Below are positions 25,591 through 35,450 of a DNA stretch of 64,000 nt, one piece after another. Every line of letters starts with the position of its first letter. Positions within the stretch are counted from its first letter, which is position 1. Both the position numbers and the translations under genes were made by a program. Below the pieces are notes generated by a model. It saw only the letters and a program-made list of their open reading frames with translations, was not told the DNA's origin and made no database searches. Origin of the DNA: Mucilaginibacter galii (GTDB taxonomy: Bacteria > Bacteroidota > Bacteroidia > Sphingobacteriales > Sphingobacteriaceae); assembly GCF_014635825.1 (NCBI RefSeq), contig NZ_BMDO01000001.1, positions 310,001 through 374,000 of the forward strand, written 5' to 3'.

Positions 25591-27609
25591 ATGAACAATT
25601 ACTTTGAGCGGCGCTACGTTATTACCGGCATCTTCATTACCATAGCCGTTATTTTACTTGCCCGGTTATTCTATATCCAAATAGTTGACGACCGTTACGC
25701 CATGCTGGCCAAATACAATGTGCAGCGTAAAATTATCGACTTCCCCGCCCGCGGTGTTATTTTAGACCGTAACGAAAAGCCATTAGTTCAAAACCTGCAG
25801 GTATACGATATTATGGTAACCCCGAAAGAGGTTCAGCCCTTTGATACTCTGGAGTTTTGCCGGCTGATAGGTATTGACAAAGCAGGCTTTGATAAAAGAC
25901 TGGACAAGGCCCGTAAATATTCGCCCTACCGCGCCTCGATCTTAGAAAAGCAGATCTCCGTGCAGCAGTATGCCCCCTTGCAGGAACGGATGCAGGATGA
26001 ATTTAAGGGTTTCTTTGCCCAGCCCCGCACCATTCGTACCTACCCCGACTCTACTGCAGCTCACTTTTTGGGCTACATTGGTGAGGCAAACGACGCTGCC
26101 ATTCAAAAATCGGGCGGCTACTACCGTCCCGGCGATTATATTGGCATATCGGGTGTAGAAAAATCTTTCGAAAGCGTTTTACGCGGACAGCGGGGTATTA
26201 AAACACTCATGGTAGATTCGCGCAACACGCAAAAAGGCAGCTTTGCCAACGGTGCATTTGATACCGCGGCTGTCGCCGGTGAGCGCCTGATCTCCTCGCT
26301 GGACATTCGTCTGCAAAAATTGGGCGAAAAACTGATGACCAACAAGATTGGCAGTATTGTAGCCATTGAACCGGCAACAGGCGAGATATTGGCATTTGTG
26401 AGCAGCCCCAGTTACGACCCTAACTTAATGGCCGGCCGCCAGCGTGGTAACAATTATGCCAAGCTGGCTAAAGACCCCTATAAACCGCTGTTAGACCGTC
26501 CTATCCAGGCAGGCTATCCTCCCGGTTCCTCATTCAAACCGTTGGATGGATTGATTGCCCTGCAAGAAGGCATCATTACACCGCAAACTACCTTCTTTTG
26601 TCCGCATTTTTACCAAGCCGGTAACCGCCGTGTAAAGTGCGAACACTTTGATGGTGTTACAGATTTGCGTAAAGCCATTGCACAATCATGCAATACGTAT
26701 TTCTGCTATGTGTTTGATAAACTGATGAACGCCAAAGGCCCTAAAAACATCAGGACTACTTTGGTAGACTGGAAAGAGAAGGTTAATAAATTTGGCTTTG
26801 GCACCAAGCTGGATGTTGAATTGCCTTACGAACGTAAAGGCTACGTACCAAAACCCGAATTTTACGACAAGGCATTTGGTAACAAGCGCTGGCGGTCGAG
26901 TTCTATTATCTCGTTAGCTATCGGCCAGGGCGAGCTACAGTCTACCCCCCTGCAACTGGCTAATATCGAAGCTACTATCGCCAACCGTGGCTTTTACTAT
27001 AAACCCCATTTAATTAAAGCCATAGGCGATAAAAAGATTACCAAAACAGAGTACACCACCAAAATTAACGTAGGTATTGATACCGTATATTTTCAACCCG
27101 TTATTGATGGTATGCAGGATGTGGTAGACCATGGCACGGCAGTACAAGCGCGTATACCCGGCATTACCATGTGTGGTAAAACAGGTACGGTGCAAAATAA
27201 CCACGGTAAAAATCACTCCGTGTTTGTGGCCTTTGCCCCCCGCAATAATCCTAAGATTGCCATAGCCGTAATTGTAGAGAACGGCGGTTACGGTTCATCG
27301 TGGGCAGCACCAATTGCCAGCTACCTGGTAGAAACTTATTTGCGCGGCACTATTACCAAGCCTAAAGCAGAAGTAAATTATATTATTAACGCCAACCTGC
27401 TACCACCGCCACCGGGCTGGAAGCCACCAGTTAGAAAGCTGTCTCACAAAGACAGTCTTCGCCGCGATAGCATAAGAAAAGACAGCATCAAGAAACTTAA
27501 AAGCGATACCGCTAAACGAATTGAACTAAAATCGGCCGGTAAGAAGAAAGCCACTGATAGTACCAGCAAATTATTAGCCTACCAGCCTAAGCGTAAAGAA
27601 GATGAATAA
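25591..27609 (+). CDS. mrdA: Penicillin-binding protein 2 (elongasome transpeptidase)
   Basis: A 672-residue monofunctional transpeptidase that cross-links side-wall peptidoglycan with RodA. One N-terminal membrane helix, a pedestal domain (VILDRNEKPLVQ), then the transpeptidase with S313-S-F-K316, S366-C-N368 and K530-T-G532. The C-terminal 60 residues are an unusual charged tail with repeated K-D-S-x-R/K units, which is not needed for the fold. It starts directly after mreD and overlaps rodA by 8 bases. Confidence 0.95.
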   Translation: MNNYFERRYVITGIFITIAVILLARLFYIQIVDDRYAMLAKYNVQRKIIDFPARGVILDRNEKPLVQNLQVYDIMVTPKEVQPFDTLEFCRLIGIDKAGFDKRLDKARKYSPYRASILEKQISVQQYAPLQERMQDEFKGFFAQPRTIRTYPDSTAAHFLGYIGEANDAAIQKSGGYYRPGDYIGISGVEKSFESVLRGQRGIKTLMVDSRNTQKGSFANGAFDTAAVAGERLISSLDIRLQKLGEKLMTNKIGSIVAIEPATGEILAFVSSPSYDPNLMAGRQRGNNYAKLAKDPYKPLLDRPIQAGYPPGSSFKPLDGLIALQEGIITPQTTFFCPHFYQAGNRRVKCEHFDGVTDLRKAIAQSCNTYFCYVFDKLMNAKGPKNIRTTLVDWKEKVNKFGFGTKLDVELPYERKGYVPKPEFYDKAFGNKRWRSSSIISLAIGQGELQSTPLQLANIEATIANRGFYYKPHLIKAIGDKKITKTEYTTKINVGIDTVYFQPVIDGMQDVVDHGTAVQARIPGITMCGKTGTVQNNHGKNHSVFVAFAPRNNPKIAIAVIVENGGYGSSWAAPIASYLVETYLRGTITKPKAEVNYIINANLLPPPPGWKPPVRKLSHKDSLRRDSIRKDSIKKLKSDTAKRIELKSAGKKKATDSTSKLLAYQPKRKEDE

Positions 27610-28864
27610 CCAACGCAGCTTTTTTTTTAATGTAGACTGGCTAACCGTGCTCATCTACCTGGCCCTGTGTACCATTGGCTGGTTCAACATTCATGCGGCA
27701 GTTTTCGACGAAACGCATCCCAGTCTTATCGATCTGGATACCAATTACGGCAAGCAGTTTATTTTCATTATTTCGGCTGTGGTATTAGGCAGCGTTATTT
27801 TACTGTTAGACAGCCGCTTTATCAGCGGACTGGCCCCTGTGGTATACGTTACAACCGTGTTATTGCTCATGGTGGTTTTGGTTGTTGGTAAAAATGTAGG
27901 CGGTAACCAGGCCTGGATACCCTTGGGATCGTTCAGGTTGCAGCCCTCGGAGTTTGCCAAGTTTAGTACCTGTTTGCTGCTGGCCCGCTACCTCAGCGGG
28001 GTAAACGTGCGTATTACCGAGTTTAAATCATTTCTCATGGCGGCAGGCATCATTGCCCTGCCCATGCTGCTCATTATGCTACAGCCCGATACGGGTTCAA
28101 CACTGGTATTTTGCTCGCTGATATTCGTCCTATACCGCGAGGGTTTGTCGCCCTATTTCTTGATCATTGCGGGGTTGCTCATTGCTTTGTTCGTGTTGTC
28201 GCTGTTGTTTAATCAACTATATCTTATTGGCATTTTGATCATACTGTCTGTAGCTGCGGCATTTTTGCTTCGCCTGCGGCGCGAGGGGCTTGTTGCCCTG
28301 GCCGGTGGACTCATCATTTCTATTGCCTTTATTTTCAGCGTAAACTTTTTGTACAACAATGTACTGCAGCCGCACCAAAAATCGCGTATAGATGAGCTGC
28401 TGGGCATTAAAACCGATTTGCGTGGCGCCGGGTATAACGTTAACCAATCTAAAATAGCTATAGGCTCGGGGAAGCTTTGGGGTAAAGGCTACTTGCAGGG
28501 TACGCAAACTAAGTACGCTTTCGTACCCGCTCAAAGTACCGACTTTATTTTTTGTACTGTAGGTGAAGAATGGGGCTTTGCCGGTTCCATTGTTGTAATT
28601 GGCCTGTTCATGTTCCTGCTCCTGCGCATCATCATCATGGCCGAACGACAGCGGTCGCCATTCTCGCGTGTTTACGGCTATGGTGTGGCGTCCATCATCT
28701 TTTTCCATGTCATCATCAACATCGGCATGACCATTGGCCTGGTGCCCGTTATAGGCATCCCTCTGCCATTTATCAGTTATGGAGGATCTTCATTATGGAG
28801 CTTTACGATATTGCTATTTATCTTGATTAAGTTGGATTCGAATAGGTTGGGGCACGTGTTGTAG
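27602..28864 (+). CDS. rodA: SEDS peptidoglycan glycosyltransferase RodA
   Basis: A 420-residue SEDS-family polymerase with about ten helices that makes glycan strands from lipid II with PBP2. SEDS motifs seen: WIPLGSFRLQPSEFAKF, MLLIMLQPDTGSTLVF with the catalytic-type Asp, and GIPLPFISYGGSSLW near the end. Last gene of the mre operon; no clear terminator follows. Confidence 0.95.
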   Translation: MNNQRSFFFNVDWLTVLIYLALCTIGWFNIHAAVFDETHPSLIDLDTNYGKQFIFIISAVVLGSVILLLDSRFISGLAPVVYVTTVLLLMVVLVVGKNVGGNQAWIPLGSFRLQPSEFAKFSTCLLLARYLSGVNVRITEFKSFLMAAGIIALPMLLIMLQPDTGSTLVFCSLIFVLYREGLSPYFLIIAGLLIALFVLSLLFNQLYLIGILIILSVAAAFLLRLRREGLVALAGGLIISIAFIFSVNFLYNNVLQPHQKSRIDELLGIKTDLRGAGYNVNQSKIAIGSGKLWGKGYLQGTQTKYAFVPAQSTDFIFCTVGEEWGFAGSIVVIGLFMFLLLRIIIMAERQRSPFSRVYGYGVASIIFFHVIINIGMTIGLVPVIGIPLPFISYGGSSLWSFTILLFILIKLDSNRLGHVL

Positions 28865-29062
28865 TGTTGGTTATTAGAGCTTTGGGACTGACATCTAAAT
28901 CGTGACCAAATCAATTCTAAAGATTTTTATTTCTTTTATTTCGGTTCAGACAGCTTTTAGTAATTAAAACAGTTCGCTAATTTCATAACACTTTAAAAAT
29001 ATTTTGACGAGTTCGATTTTAACCGAATACAGAGTTCATTTAACTATCCTGAATGATTTGTG

Positions 29063-29476
29063 ATGAGAAGTATTGTGTCAATTGTAATAGTATCTTTATT
29101 TTTGTTAGGATGTAGCAATTCGAATAAGCTCGAGTCAGTTTTGACGGGTAATAGTCATCGTAGCTATTGGACAATCGGGGAAATTGATTCTGCCGGCAAA
29201 CTGCATTCTTCGTCGAATAATTATGCGTTTGCTAAAGCCGGTACATACAAACTATATTTTGGATCAATAAATAATAGAGGTAACCTTTTCTTCTATATTG
29301 ATGGAAGAAACACTTTCGAATGGTCTTTTAATAAAAAAGATAGCCTACTTAATATTAGTTCTGCTGCTTATAAAGTAACAAGTTTTAGTCCCGGTTTCAT
29401 TTCAATGTACGTTCTAAAAACTGGCAAAAAGCTTTTTTTAATCAATAATGAACGAGGAATAATTACAACATATTAA
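29063..29476 (+). CDS. Small lipoprotein, unknown
   Basis: A 137-residue lipoprotein: signal MRSIVSIVIVSLFLLGC with a lipobox Cys at residue 17, then a beta-rich mature part (AFAKAGTYKLYFGS, NLFFYIDGRNTF). ATG 29063 is chosen; a GTG lies just before it. The coding sequence looks more AT-rich than its neighbours. Family not recognised. Confidence 0.55.
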   Translation: MRSIVSIVIVSLFLLGCSNSNKLESVLTGNSHRSYWTIGEIDSAGKLHSSSNNYAFAKAGTYKLYFGSINNRGNLFFYIDGRNTFEWSFNKKDSLLNISSAAYKVTSFSPGFISMYVLKTGKKLFLINNERGIITTY

Positions 29477-29554
29477 ATTTAATTCGATTCCGCACGCTTA
29501 TAGCATGTATAATTAAGATCTACTATCTTATTCAAGCGTTCTTAAGCTTGATTC

Positions 29555-29665
29555 TCTATTAAGGCGTTCCCTGCGGGCCGTGCTTTCCGCTCATACTGCA
29601 CAAGCCTTAGCCACCTGGCCGGTATCCGCTGCAATCGCTAACGCAAACTTGTCCCCTGTTAGCGC
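29555..29665. repeat. Candidate dispersed intergenic repeat
   Basis: This GC-rich stretch (GGCGTTCCCTGCGGGCC ... CCGCTGCAATCGCTAACGC) stands out from AT-rich flanks. It resembles, from memory, a family of repeats often found between genes in Sphingobacteriales. Only one copy is in this window. Confidence 0.35.
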
Positions 29666-29718
29666 TTGACAATTCTGATTCCATTTCCTAACTTGTGGTT
29701 CCAATTATACCTTAAACC

Positions 29719-30318
29719 ATGGAAACCTACGACCCACGCCAGGACGAATACATTGCTAAAGCGGCCGATTTTGCCCAGCCCATCCTCATTCACCTGCGGC
29801 AGTTGATACACGATACCATTCCTGAAATTCAGGAAACCATGAAGTGGAGCATGCCTTTTTTTGATCTTAAAGGACCGGTTTGCCAAATGGCCGCATTCAA
29901 GCAGCATTGTACTTTCGGCTTGTGGAAGGGCGCGCTCCTCTTCGACCCTGACAACCTATTAGAAAAGAGCGATAGTATGGGGCATTTTCGCCGTATTACC
30001 AGTTTGGTCGATCTGCCTGCTGATGAGATCCTGATGCAATACATTCGCGAAGCAGTTGAACTGAATAAGCAGGGTATAAAAATAGTAAAGCCTAAAAGCA
30101 CGATTAAGCCGCCATTAGTAGTCCCCGACTATTTTGCCAAGCTCTTAAAAGAGCATCCGCAAGCCGAAATCCAGTTTAACGCGTTTAGTAACTCGCATAA
30201 AAAAGAATATATAGAATGGATAACCGATGCTAAAACCGAAGGTACCCGCCAAAAGCGTATGCTAACTGCTATGGAGTGGCTGAGCCAGGGAAGGTCGAGG
30301 CATTGGAAGCATCAGTAA
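29719..30318 (+). CDS. DUF1801 plus YdeI/OmpD-associated domain protein
   Basis: A 199-residue cytoplasmic protein. The N-terminal part matches DUF1801 (LRQLIHDTIPEIQETMKWSMPFFDLKGPVCQM). The C-terminal part (VVPDYFAKLLKEHPQAEIQFNAFSNSHKKEYIEWI...AKTEGTRQKRM) is the YdeI/OmdA pattern, known also as a bacteriocin-protection domain. The fused arrangement is common; the molecular role is not established. Confidence 0.8.
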   Translation: METYDPRQDEYIAKAADFAQPILIHLRQLIHDTIPEIQETMKWSMPFFDLKGPVCQMAAFKQHCTFGLWKGALLFDPDNLLEKSDSMGHFRRITSLVDLPADEILMQYIREAVELNKQGIKIVKPKSTIKPPLVVPDYFAKLLKEHPQAEIQFNAFSNSHKKEYIEWITDAKTEGTRQKRMLTAMEWLSQGRSRHWKHQ

Positions 30319-30365
30319 GATTGTTAAATAATATATTATGTAGCTGCAAGGATTGATAACGACTT

Positions 30366-30424
30366 GTCAACCGCGCATAGGCAAGTATAAACGCGTGCGG
30401 TTGCCACGCTATCGCTCGCAATGA
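30366..30424. repeat. Dispersed repeat, copy 1 (matches 57366-57438)
   Basis: It shares the core CATAGGCARGTATAAAYGC and the flanking GTGCGGTTGCMACGCTATCGCT with the copy at 57.4 kb, in which the core is in reverse orientation. A related GCGATTGCCACGT-CGCTATCGCT stretch lies at 40.5 kb. Confidence 0.55.
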
Positions 30425-30472
30425 CACTATTTGTTTTCGACCTGCAGTTACATAATATTTTTATATTCTTCA

Positions 30473-30536
30473 TGTCAGTCTGAGCTTATCGAAGACTTGT
30501 ACACTTTGCTAAGTCTTCGACAAGCTCAGACTGACA
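30473..30536. repeat. 26-bp inverted repeat (TGTCAGTCTGAGCTT type)
   Basis: Two 26-base arms (30473-30498 and 30511-30536) pair with one mismatch around a 12-base loop. The arm TGTCAGTCTGAGCTTATCGA is the well-known type of repeat found between genes in many bacteria. It lies between the convergent YdeI-like gene and the CWC gene and could terminate both. Confidence 0.8.
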
Positions 30537-30566
30537 GTTTCAATATTATAGACAATAGTTATTGCT

Positions 30567-30776
30567 TTATAAGCTTTCCTGATATTCTTTTTGCAAATCG
30601 CGCAGGCAGTTTACGCAGAGGCATCCGTCGTAAGATTCGGCTACGTATTGTACCTCGTTTATGGTGAGTTGCACAGTGGTGCACTGGCATTTGGTGTAGG
30701 AGTTTGCCTTGCATTCAAAAGCCGTGCGACAGCGTTCGCAATGGATGATTTCGTGCTTTTGATAGGTAACCGGCAT
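30567..30776 (-). CDS. Cysteine-rich CWC zinc-binding protein
   Basis: A 69-residue protein with eight cysteines arranged as CERC...C...CQC...CLCVNC, matching the small cysteine-rich CWC family, likely a zinc-binding ribbon. No role is known. It starts just left of the nrdA terminator and is transcribed on its own. Confidence 0.75.
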   Translation of the reverse strand: MPVTYQKHEIIHCERCRTAFECKANSYTKCQCTTVQLTINEVQYVAESYDGCLCVNCLRDLQKEYQESL

Positions 30777-30790
30777 GGTGCAAAGATAAA

Positions 30791-30819
30791 AAGCCCTGAA
30801 GTAACTTACTTCAGGGCTT
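30791..30819. terminator. Intrinsic terminator of nrdA
   Basis: A perfect 14-bp stem (AAGCCCTGAAGTAA and its complement) lies 30 bases past the nrdA stop, followed on the minus strand by TTTTTATC. It separates nrdB-nrdA from the CWC gene. Confidence 0.9.
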
Positions 30820-30848
30820 AGTCATTTATTTATGTGTACGGTGATACC

Positions 30849-33227
30849 TTATGCAGAGCAGGTTACGCAACCTTCGTCCATAGAGCAAGATGGTCCGGCT
30901 GGTACATCATCGGCAATGGTAGCAACCTGGGCCGGTACAACCGGATCCATGTTTTTACCGCCTTGATTTTCTACCGTAAACTTAACTGCTTGTGAAGCAG
31001 CTTGTGTACGCAGGTAATACATACCGGTTTTCAAGCCCTTTTTCCAGGCGTAGAAGTGCATCGAGGTTAATTTCGAAGCATTTGGTGCATTGATGAACAG
31101 GTTTAACGATTGCGACTGGCAAATATATGCGCCACGATCGGCCGCCATATCAATGATATTACGCATTTTGATTTCCCATACGGTTTTGTACAGTTCTTTC
31201 AAATCGGCAGGTATTTCAGCAATGTCCTGGATAGAACCATTGGCCGTAATAATCTGGTTTTTGATATTACCGTTCCATAAACCGCGGTCTACTAAATCGC
31301 GCAGTAGGTGTTTGTTCACAATCACAAACTCACCGCTTAATACACGACGGGTATAGATGTTAGAGGTATAAGGTTCGAAACACTCATTGTTACCTAATAT
31401 TTGCGAAGTTGAAGCCGTAGGCATCGGCGCTACTAACAGTGAGTTACGCACACCATGGTTCATCACATCTAAACGCAGGTTTTCCCAATCCCAACGGCCG
31501 CTTTCCGGCTTAACATTCCAAAGGTCGAACTGGAACTTACCCTGCGATAAAGGAGAACCCTGGAAGGTTGAATAAGGGCCATCTTTTATAGCCAAATCTT
31601 TAGAAGCCGTCATCGAGGCAAAGTAAATAGTCTCGAAGATGTCTTTGTTCAGTTGCTTGGCTTCGTCACTTTCAAACGGCATGCGCAGGCAAATAAAAGC
31701 ATCTGCCAAACCTTGCACACCTAAACCAATAGGGCGATGACGCAGGTTAGAATATTCAGCTTCTTTAACCGGGTAGTAATTGTTATCGATGATCTTATTC
31801 AGGTTTAACGTGGCCTGGTAAGTTACCTCGTATAGTTTCTGGTGATCAAATTGACCGTTGATCACAAAGCGTGGCAATGCTAACGAAGCCAAGTTACAAA
31901 CCGCAACCTCATCGGCCGAGGTGTACTCCATAATTTCGGTACACAGGTTTGAACTCTTAATGGTACCCAGGTTTTGCTGATTAGATTTGCTGTTGGCAGC
32001 ATCTTTATACAACAGGTATGGTGTACCGGTTTCTACCTGCGAATCCAGGATAGCGTACCAAAGCTCTTGTGCTTTTACCTTGCGGCGGGCACGGCCTTCT
32101 TGCTCGTATTTAGTGTATAGGGCTTCGAATTCTTCACCAAAGCAATCGGCCAGGCCTGGTGCTTCGTGCGGACAGAATAAGCTCCACTCTTCGTTAGCTT
32201 CTACACGTTTCATAAACAAATCGCAGATCCACAGGGCGTAGAACAAATCGCGGGCACGCATTTCTTCTTTACCATGGTTTTTACGCAGGTCTAAAAACTC
32301 ATAAACATCGGCATGCCAAGGCTCTAAATAAATAGCAAAGGCACCTTTACGTTTACCACCACCCTGGTCTACATAACGGGCTGTATCGTTAAACACACGT
32401 AGCATAGGGATGATACCGTTGCTGGTACCGTTGGTGCCACTAATGTAAGAACCTGTTGCACGTACGTTGTGAATGCTTAAACCAATACCACCGGCACTTT
32501 GCGAAATTTGGGCAGTTTGCTTCAGTGTATCGTAAATACCTTCAATGCTGTCATCCTTCATGGTCAACAAAAAGCATGACGACATTTGCGGTTTAGGCGT
32601 ACCGGCATTAAACAAAGTTGGCGTAGCGTGTGTAAACCAACGCTCGCTCATTAAGTGATAGGTTTTGATAGCGCTTTCAATATCGGCCTTATGGATACCT
32701 ACCGACACACGCATAAACAAATGCTGCGGGCGTTCGGCTATGCGGCCATCTAATTTTAACAGGTACGATTTTTCAAGGGTTTTAAAACCGAAGTAATCGA
32801 AACCAAAATCGCGGTCGTAAATAATGCTGCTGTCTAATACATCGGCATTAGCTTCAATAACATCCCACACATCATCTGCCAGTAAAGAAGCGTTTTTGCC
32901 TGTTTTAGGATCGCGGTAATTATGCAGTTTACGCATCGTTTCACTAAACGACTTGATGGTATTTTTATGCAGATTTGATACCGCTATACGCGATGCCAGC
33001 AAGGCATAATCGGGATGCTTAGTGGTTAACGACGCTGCTGTTTCGGCGGCTAGGTTATCTAACTCCGAAGTGGTAACCCCATCGTATAAACCTTCAATTA
33101 CTTTACGGGCTACATCTACCGGGTCCACTAAGTGTGGGTTGAGGCTGTAGCACAGTTTTTCAATGCGCGCGGTAATTTTGTCGAACTTTACCGACTCTGT
33201 TCTGCCGTCTCTTTTTATTACAAACAT
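30849..33227 (-). CDS. nrdA: Ribonucleoside-diphosphate reductase, alpha subunit (class Ia)
   Basis: A 792-residue catalytic subunit converting ribonucleotides to deoxyribonucleotides. The N-terminal 90 residues form an ATP-cone ([17 protein letters not shown]), so activity should be switched by ATP/dATP. Active-site features: NLCTEIMEY with the catalytic Cys/Glu region, [17 protein letters not shown], and the C-terminal redox cysteines in EGCVTCSA. It follows nrdB after 121 bases that contain facing CCCTCC-type repeats. Confidence 0.95.
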   Translation of the reverse strand: MFVIKRDGRTESVKFDKITARIEKLCYSLNPHLVDPVDVARKVIEGLYDGVTTSELDNLAAETAASLTTKHPDYALLASRIAVSNLHKNTIKSFSETMRKLHNYRDPKTGKNASLLADDVWDVIEANADVLDSSIIYDRDFGFDYFGFKTLEKSYLLKLDGRIAERPQHLFMRVSVGIHKADIESAIKTYHLMSERWFTHATPTLFNAGTPKPQMSSCFLLTMKDDSIEGIYDTLKQTAQISQSAGGIGLSIHNVRATGSYISGTNGTSNGIIPMLRVFNDTARYVDQGGGKRKGAFAIYLEPWHADVYEFLDLRKNHGKEEMRARDLFYALWICDLFMKRVEANEEWSLFCPHEAPGLADCFGEEFEALYTKYEQEGRARRKVKAQELWYAILDSQVETGTPYLLYKDAANSKSNQQNLGTIKSSNLCTEIMEYTSADEVAVCNLASLALPRFVINGQFDHQKLYEVTYQATLNLNKIIDNNYYPVKEAEYSNLRHRPIGLGVQGLADAFICLRMPFESDEAKQLNKDIFETIYFASMTASKDLAIKDGPYSTFQGSPLSQGKFQFDLWNVKPESGRWDWENLRLDVMNHGVRNSLLVAPMPTASTSQILGNNECFEPYTSNIYTRRVLSGEFVIVNKHLLRDLVDRGLWNGNIKNQIITANGSIQDIAEIPADLKELYKTVWEIKMRNIIDMAADRGAYICQSQSLNLFINAPNASKLTSMHFYAWKKGLKTGMYYLRTQAASQAVKFTVENQGGKNMDPVVPAQVATIADDVPAGPSCSMDEGCVTCSA

Positions 33228-33229
33228 TA

Positions 33230-33352
33230 TAAACCCCCTTCTAACTCCCCCAAAGGGGAGAGATTTTTTAATTGTGTCTTAATCTATTGAATATATTCTG
33301 TACCTGCTCCTTTTTAGCCCTCTCCTTAGGGGAGGGTTGGGAGGGGTTCTAA
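33230..33352. repeat. Facing CCCTCC-type repeats inside the nrdB-nrdA operon
   Basis: CCCCCTTCTAACTCCCCC and GGGGAGAG at 33230-33266 face CCCTCTCCTTAGGGGAGGG and GGGAGGGG at 33320-33349. The repeat fills the gap between nrdB and nrdA, and could change the ratio of the two transcripts or stabilise nrdB mRNA. Confidence 0.6.
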
Positions 33353-34320
33353 AAGTCGTCGTCTAAGGTAAATGCCTGACTTGGTTGTGCATTTAGTACA
33401 CCGCTCTTCTGGTAGTCGCCTACGCGTTTTTCAAAGAAGTTGGTTTTGCCTTGCAGCGAAATCATTTCCATAAAATCGAACGGATTAGTGGCATTGTATA
33501 CCTTATCGTAACCCAGTTCCTGTAACCAGCGGTCGGCTACGAATTCGATGTACTGGCTCATCAGTTCGGCATTCATGCCAATCAATCTTACCGGTAAGGC
33601 ATCGGTAATAAATTCTTTCTCTATTTCTACAGCTTCGGTAATTATTCCGGTAGCTTCTTCTTTGCTCAACTTGTTCTCTAACATAGAGTATAACAAGCAG
33701 GCAAACTCGCAATGCAAGCCCTCATCGCGCGAGATCAGTTCGTTACTGAACGTTAAGCCCGGCATTAAGCCACGTTTCTTCAACCAGAAGATAGAGCAGA
33801 AGCTGCCGGAAAAGAAAATACCTTCTACGGCTGCAAAAGCTACCAAGCGCTGGGCAAAGGTTCCGTTATTGATCCACTTTAAAGCCCATTGCGCTTTTTT
33901 ACCCACACAAGGTACCGTATCAATGGCATGAAACAAGCGGTCTTTTTCAACAGGATCTTTAATGTAAGAATCTATCAGCAAAGCATAAGTTTCAGAGTGG
34001 ATGTTTTCCATCATGATCTGGAACCCATAGAAACAACGCGCCTCTGGTACCTGCACCTCGCTCATAAAGTTTACAGCCAGGTTTTCGTTCACTATACCAT
34101 CGCTGGCGGCAAAAAATGCTAACACGTGCGATACAAAGTGACGCTCACCGTCGTTCAAATTATCCCAGTGCTTTTGGTCGTCGCTCAGGTCAATTTCTTC
34201 GGCGGTCCAAAAACTGGCTTCGTGCTTTTTGTACATCTCCCAAATAGCGGGATAGTTGATCGGCAGGATAACAAACCGGTCTTTGTTCTCTCTTAGTAAT
34301 ACTTCGTTTTCCTGACTCAT
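33349..34320 (-). CDS. nrdB: Ribonucleoside-diphosphate reductase, beta subunit (class Ia)
   Basis: A 323-residue ferritin-like subunit holding the diiron site and tyrosyl radical. Ligands visible: D74 in AASDGIV, then E105 and H108 in the MENIHSETY segment with the radical tyrosine Y112, and the second helix pair [10 protein letters not shown]. Presence of Y112 puts it in class Ia rather than Ic. First gene of nrdB-nrdA; the 480 bases upstream contain DnaA-box-like sequences. Confidence 0.95.
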   Translation of the reverse strand: MSQENEVLLRENKDRFVILPINYPAIWEMYKKHEASFWTAEEIDLSDDQKHWDNLNDGERHFVSHVLAFFAASDGIVNENLAVNFMSEVQVPEARCFYGFQIMMENIHSETYALLIDSYIKDPVEKDRLFHAIDTVPCVGKKAQWALKWINNGTFAQRLVAFAAVEGIFFSGSFCSIFWLKKRGLMPGLTFSNELISRDEGLHCEFACLLYSMLENKLSKEEATGIITEAVEIEKEFITDALPVRLIGMNAELMSQYIEFVADRWLQELGYDKVYNATNPFDFMEMISLQGKTNFFEKRVGDYQKSGVLNAQPSQAFTLDDDF

Positions 34321-34754
34321 ATGCTTTTTAATTCCTTTGTCTTTTCGTGCCTACTTTAGCCGACAAGCTCCCGGCTCACTGTGAATGAGCTTGTTACTTG
34401 CTGCATGATATTGGCTTTCTATTTTTGTATTAACTCACTTATCGCGGCAGGTTTAACAGATCATTAAACTGCCTTTTTACAAGCCCGGCGTTAGGGCCAC
34501 CTGGCTTATAAACAAATGTACATCACATAGCCGGTATTAGTTTATAAACGTTCTCCACACGCCCTTAAAGTTATCCACAGACACGCCCTGCCAAGGTGTC
34601 TGCTAAATTTATATTCTATTTTATCCGGTTGATTGTGAACAACATATCCACAACATCAGAATGTCATGTTGTTATTGCGCCGATGTTTACACGGCAACTC
34701 ATCCGCTACCAAACCTATGTCCTAAAAACGTAAAAGGCTGAAAACTAAACCACA
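34321..34754. promoter_or_regulatory. Upstream region of nrdB with DnaA-box-like sites
   Basis: No gene is visible in this stretch. It contains TTATCCACA (34571-34579, a perfect DnaA box) plus TTCTCCACA (34551-34559) and ATATCCACA (34644-34652), each one mismatch away. A hairpin with arms AAGCTC/GAGCTT lies near 34360-34395. No TAnnTTTG box was found for nrdB. The only other element before msrB is the msrB terminator at 34755-34780. Confidence 0.55.
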
Positions 34755-34780
34755 AAAAAAGCCCGCAAAAACGGGCTTAA
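34755..34780. terminator. Intrinsic terminator of msrB
   Basis: A 7-bp stem AAGCCCG / CGGGCTT with a 6-base loop lies about 20 bases past the msrB stop and is followed on the minus strand by a run of seven T. Confidence 0.85.
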
Positions 34781-34800
34781 ATGTTAATAACTTTTGGATG

Positions 34801-35181
34801 TTATTTCACCTCGTCTAAAGGTACAAACTTCATAGAAACGGAGTTTACACAGTGACGGGTGTTCTTGGCGGTAAACCTTTCGCCGGTAAAAACGTGACCC
34901 AGGTGGGCACCGCAATTAGAGCAAAGAATCTCAGTTCTACGCCCGTCGGCATCGGTTTCTTTGGTCACCGCACCAGGTATTTCATCGTCAAAACTGGGCC
35001 ATCCGCAAAACGATTCAAACTTGGTTTCGCTGCTGTAAAGCGGGGCGTCGCAGCGGCGGCAAACGTACAAGCCTTGCGCCTTATTGTTCAGCAGTTCGCC
35101 GGTAAAAGGTCGCTCGGTGCCTTTGTGCAAGATCACGTATTCTTCGGCCGGAGTTAGGGTATTATATTTCTTTTCTTCCAT
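34801..35181 (-). CDS. msrB: Peptide-methionine (R)-S-oxide reductase
   Basis: A 126-residue stand-alone MsrB that repairs methionine-R-sulfoxide. Structural zinc ligands C41, C44, C87 and C90 (two CxxC pairs), the FCGWPSF substrate loop, and the catalytic C111 in RHCVNSVSM are all present. C59 could act as the resolving cysteine. No signal peptide, so cytoplasmic. Confidence 0.95.
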   Translation of the reverse strand: MEEKKYNTLTPAEEYVILHKGTERPFTGELLNNKAQGLYVCRRCDAPLYSSETKFESFCGWPSFDDEIPGAVTKETDADGRRTEILCSNCGAHLGHVFTGERFTAKNTRHCVNSVSMKFVPLDEVK

Positions 35182-35382
35182 TAGTATTTATGATTAAATC
35201 GATGACATTGTGATTTCACCGATGTATAAATATAATCAATTTCGGGCACAATAGTTTTCCAACGCGGCTTGTTTACGCTATTCTGACGCAGAAAACCAGC
35301 CTTATAATTCTGTATTAAACCTCCGGATTTTTTTATAAAACCTCATATTTATACAAATTTTTAACCTTTTACATAAAACAGA

Positions 35383-35410
35383 ATAGGCCGGGCAAATTGC
35401 GCCGGCCTAT
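35383..35410. terminator. Hairpin downstream of the TPM-domain gene
   Basis: A 9-bp GC-rich stem ATAGGCCGG / CCGGCCTAT with a 10-base loop lies about 40 bases past the stop. The T-tract is broken (TTCTGTTTTA), so termination is likely but not certain. Confidence 0.6.
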
Positions 35411-35450
35411 ATTGGGAGAAATGTAAATGGTGATTGTCAACTTTGTTAAA

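Noticed and set aside
28217..28708. 163-residue antisense frame within rodA
   Set aside because: It lies opposite the well-conserved rodA frame and has no recognisable motif; it is a shadow of the real gene.
34321..34550. Possible cobalamin riboswitch before nrdB
   Set aside because: A GCCAGG-type word on the minus strand recalls the B12 box, but the rest of the box is missing and the enzyme is class Ia, which does not use cobalamin.
34551..34652. Replication origin at the DnaA-box-like cluster
   Set aside because: Only three boxes, no dnaA, dnaN or typical origin genes nearby, and no clear unwinding element. Regulation of nrdB is the simpler reading.
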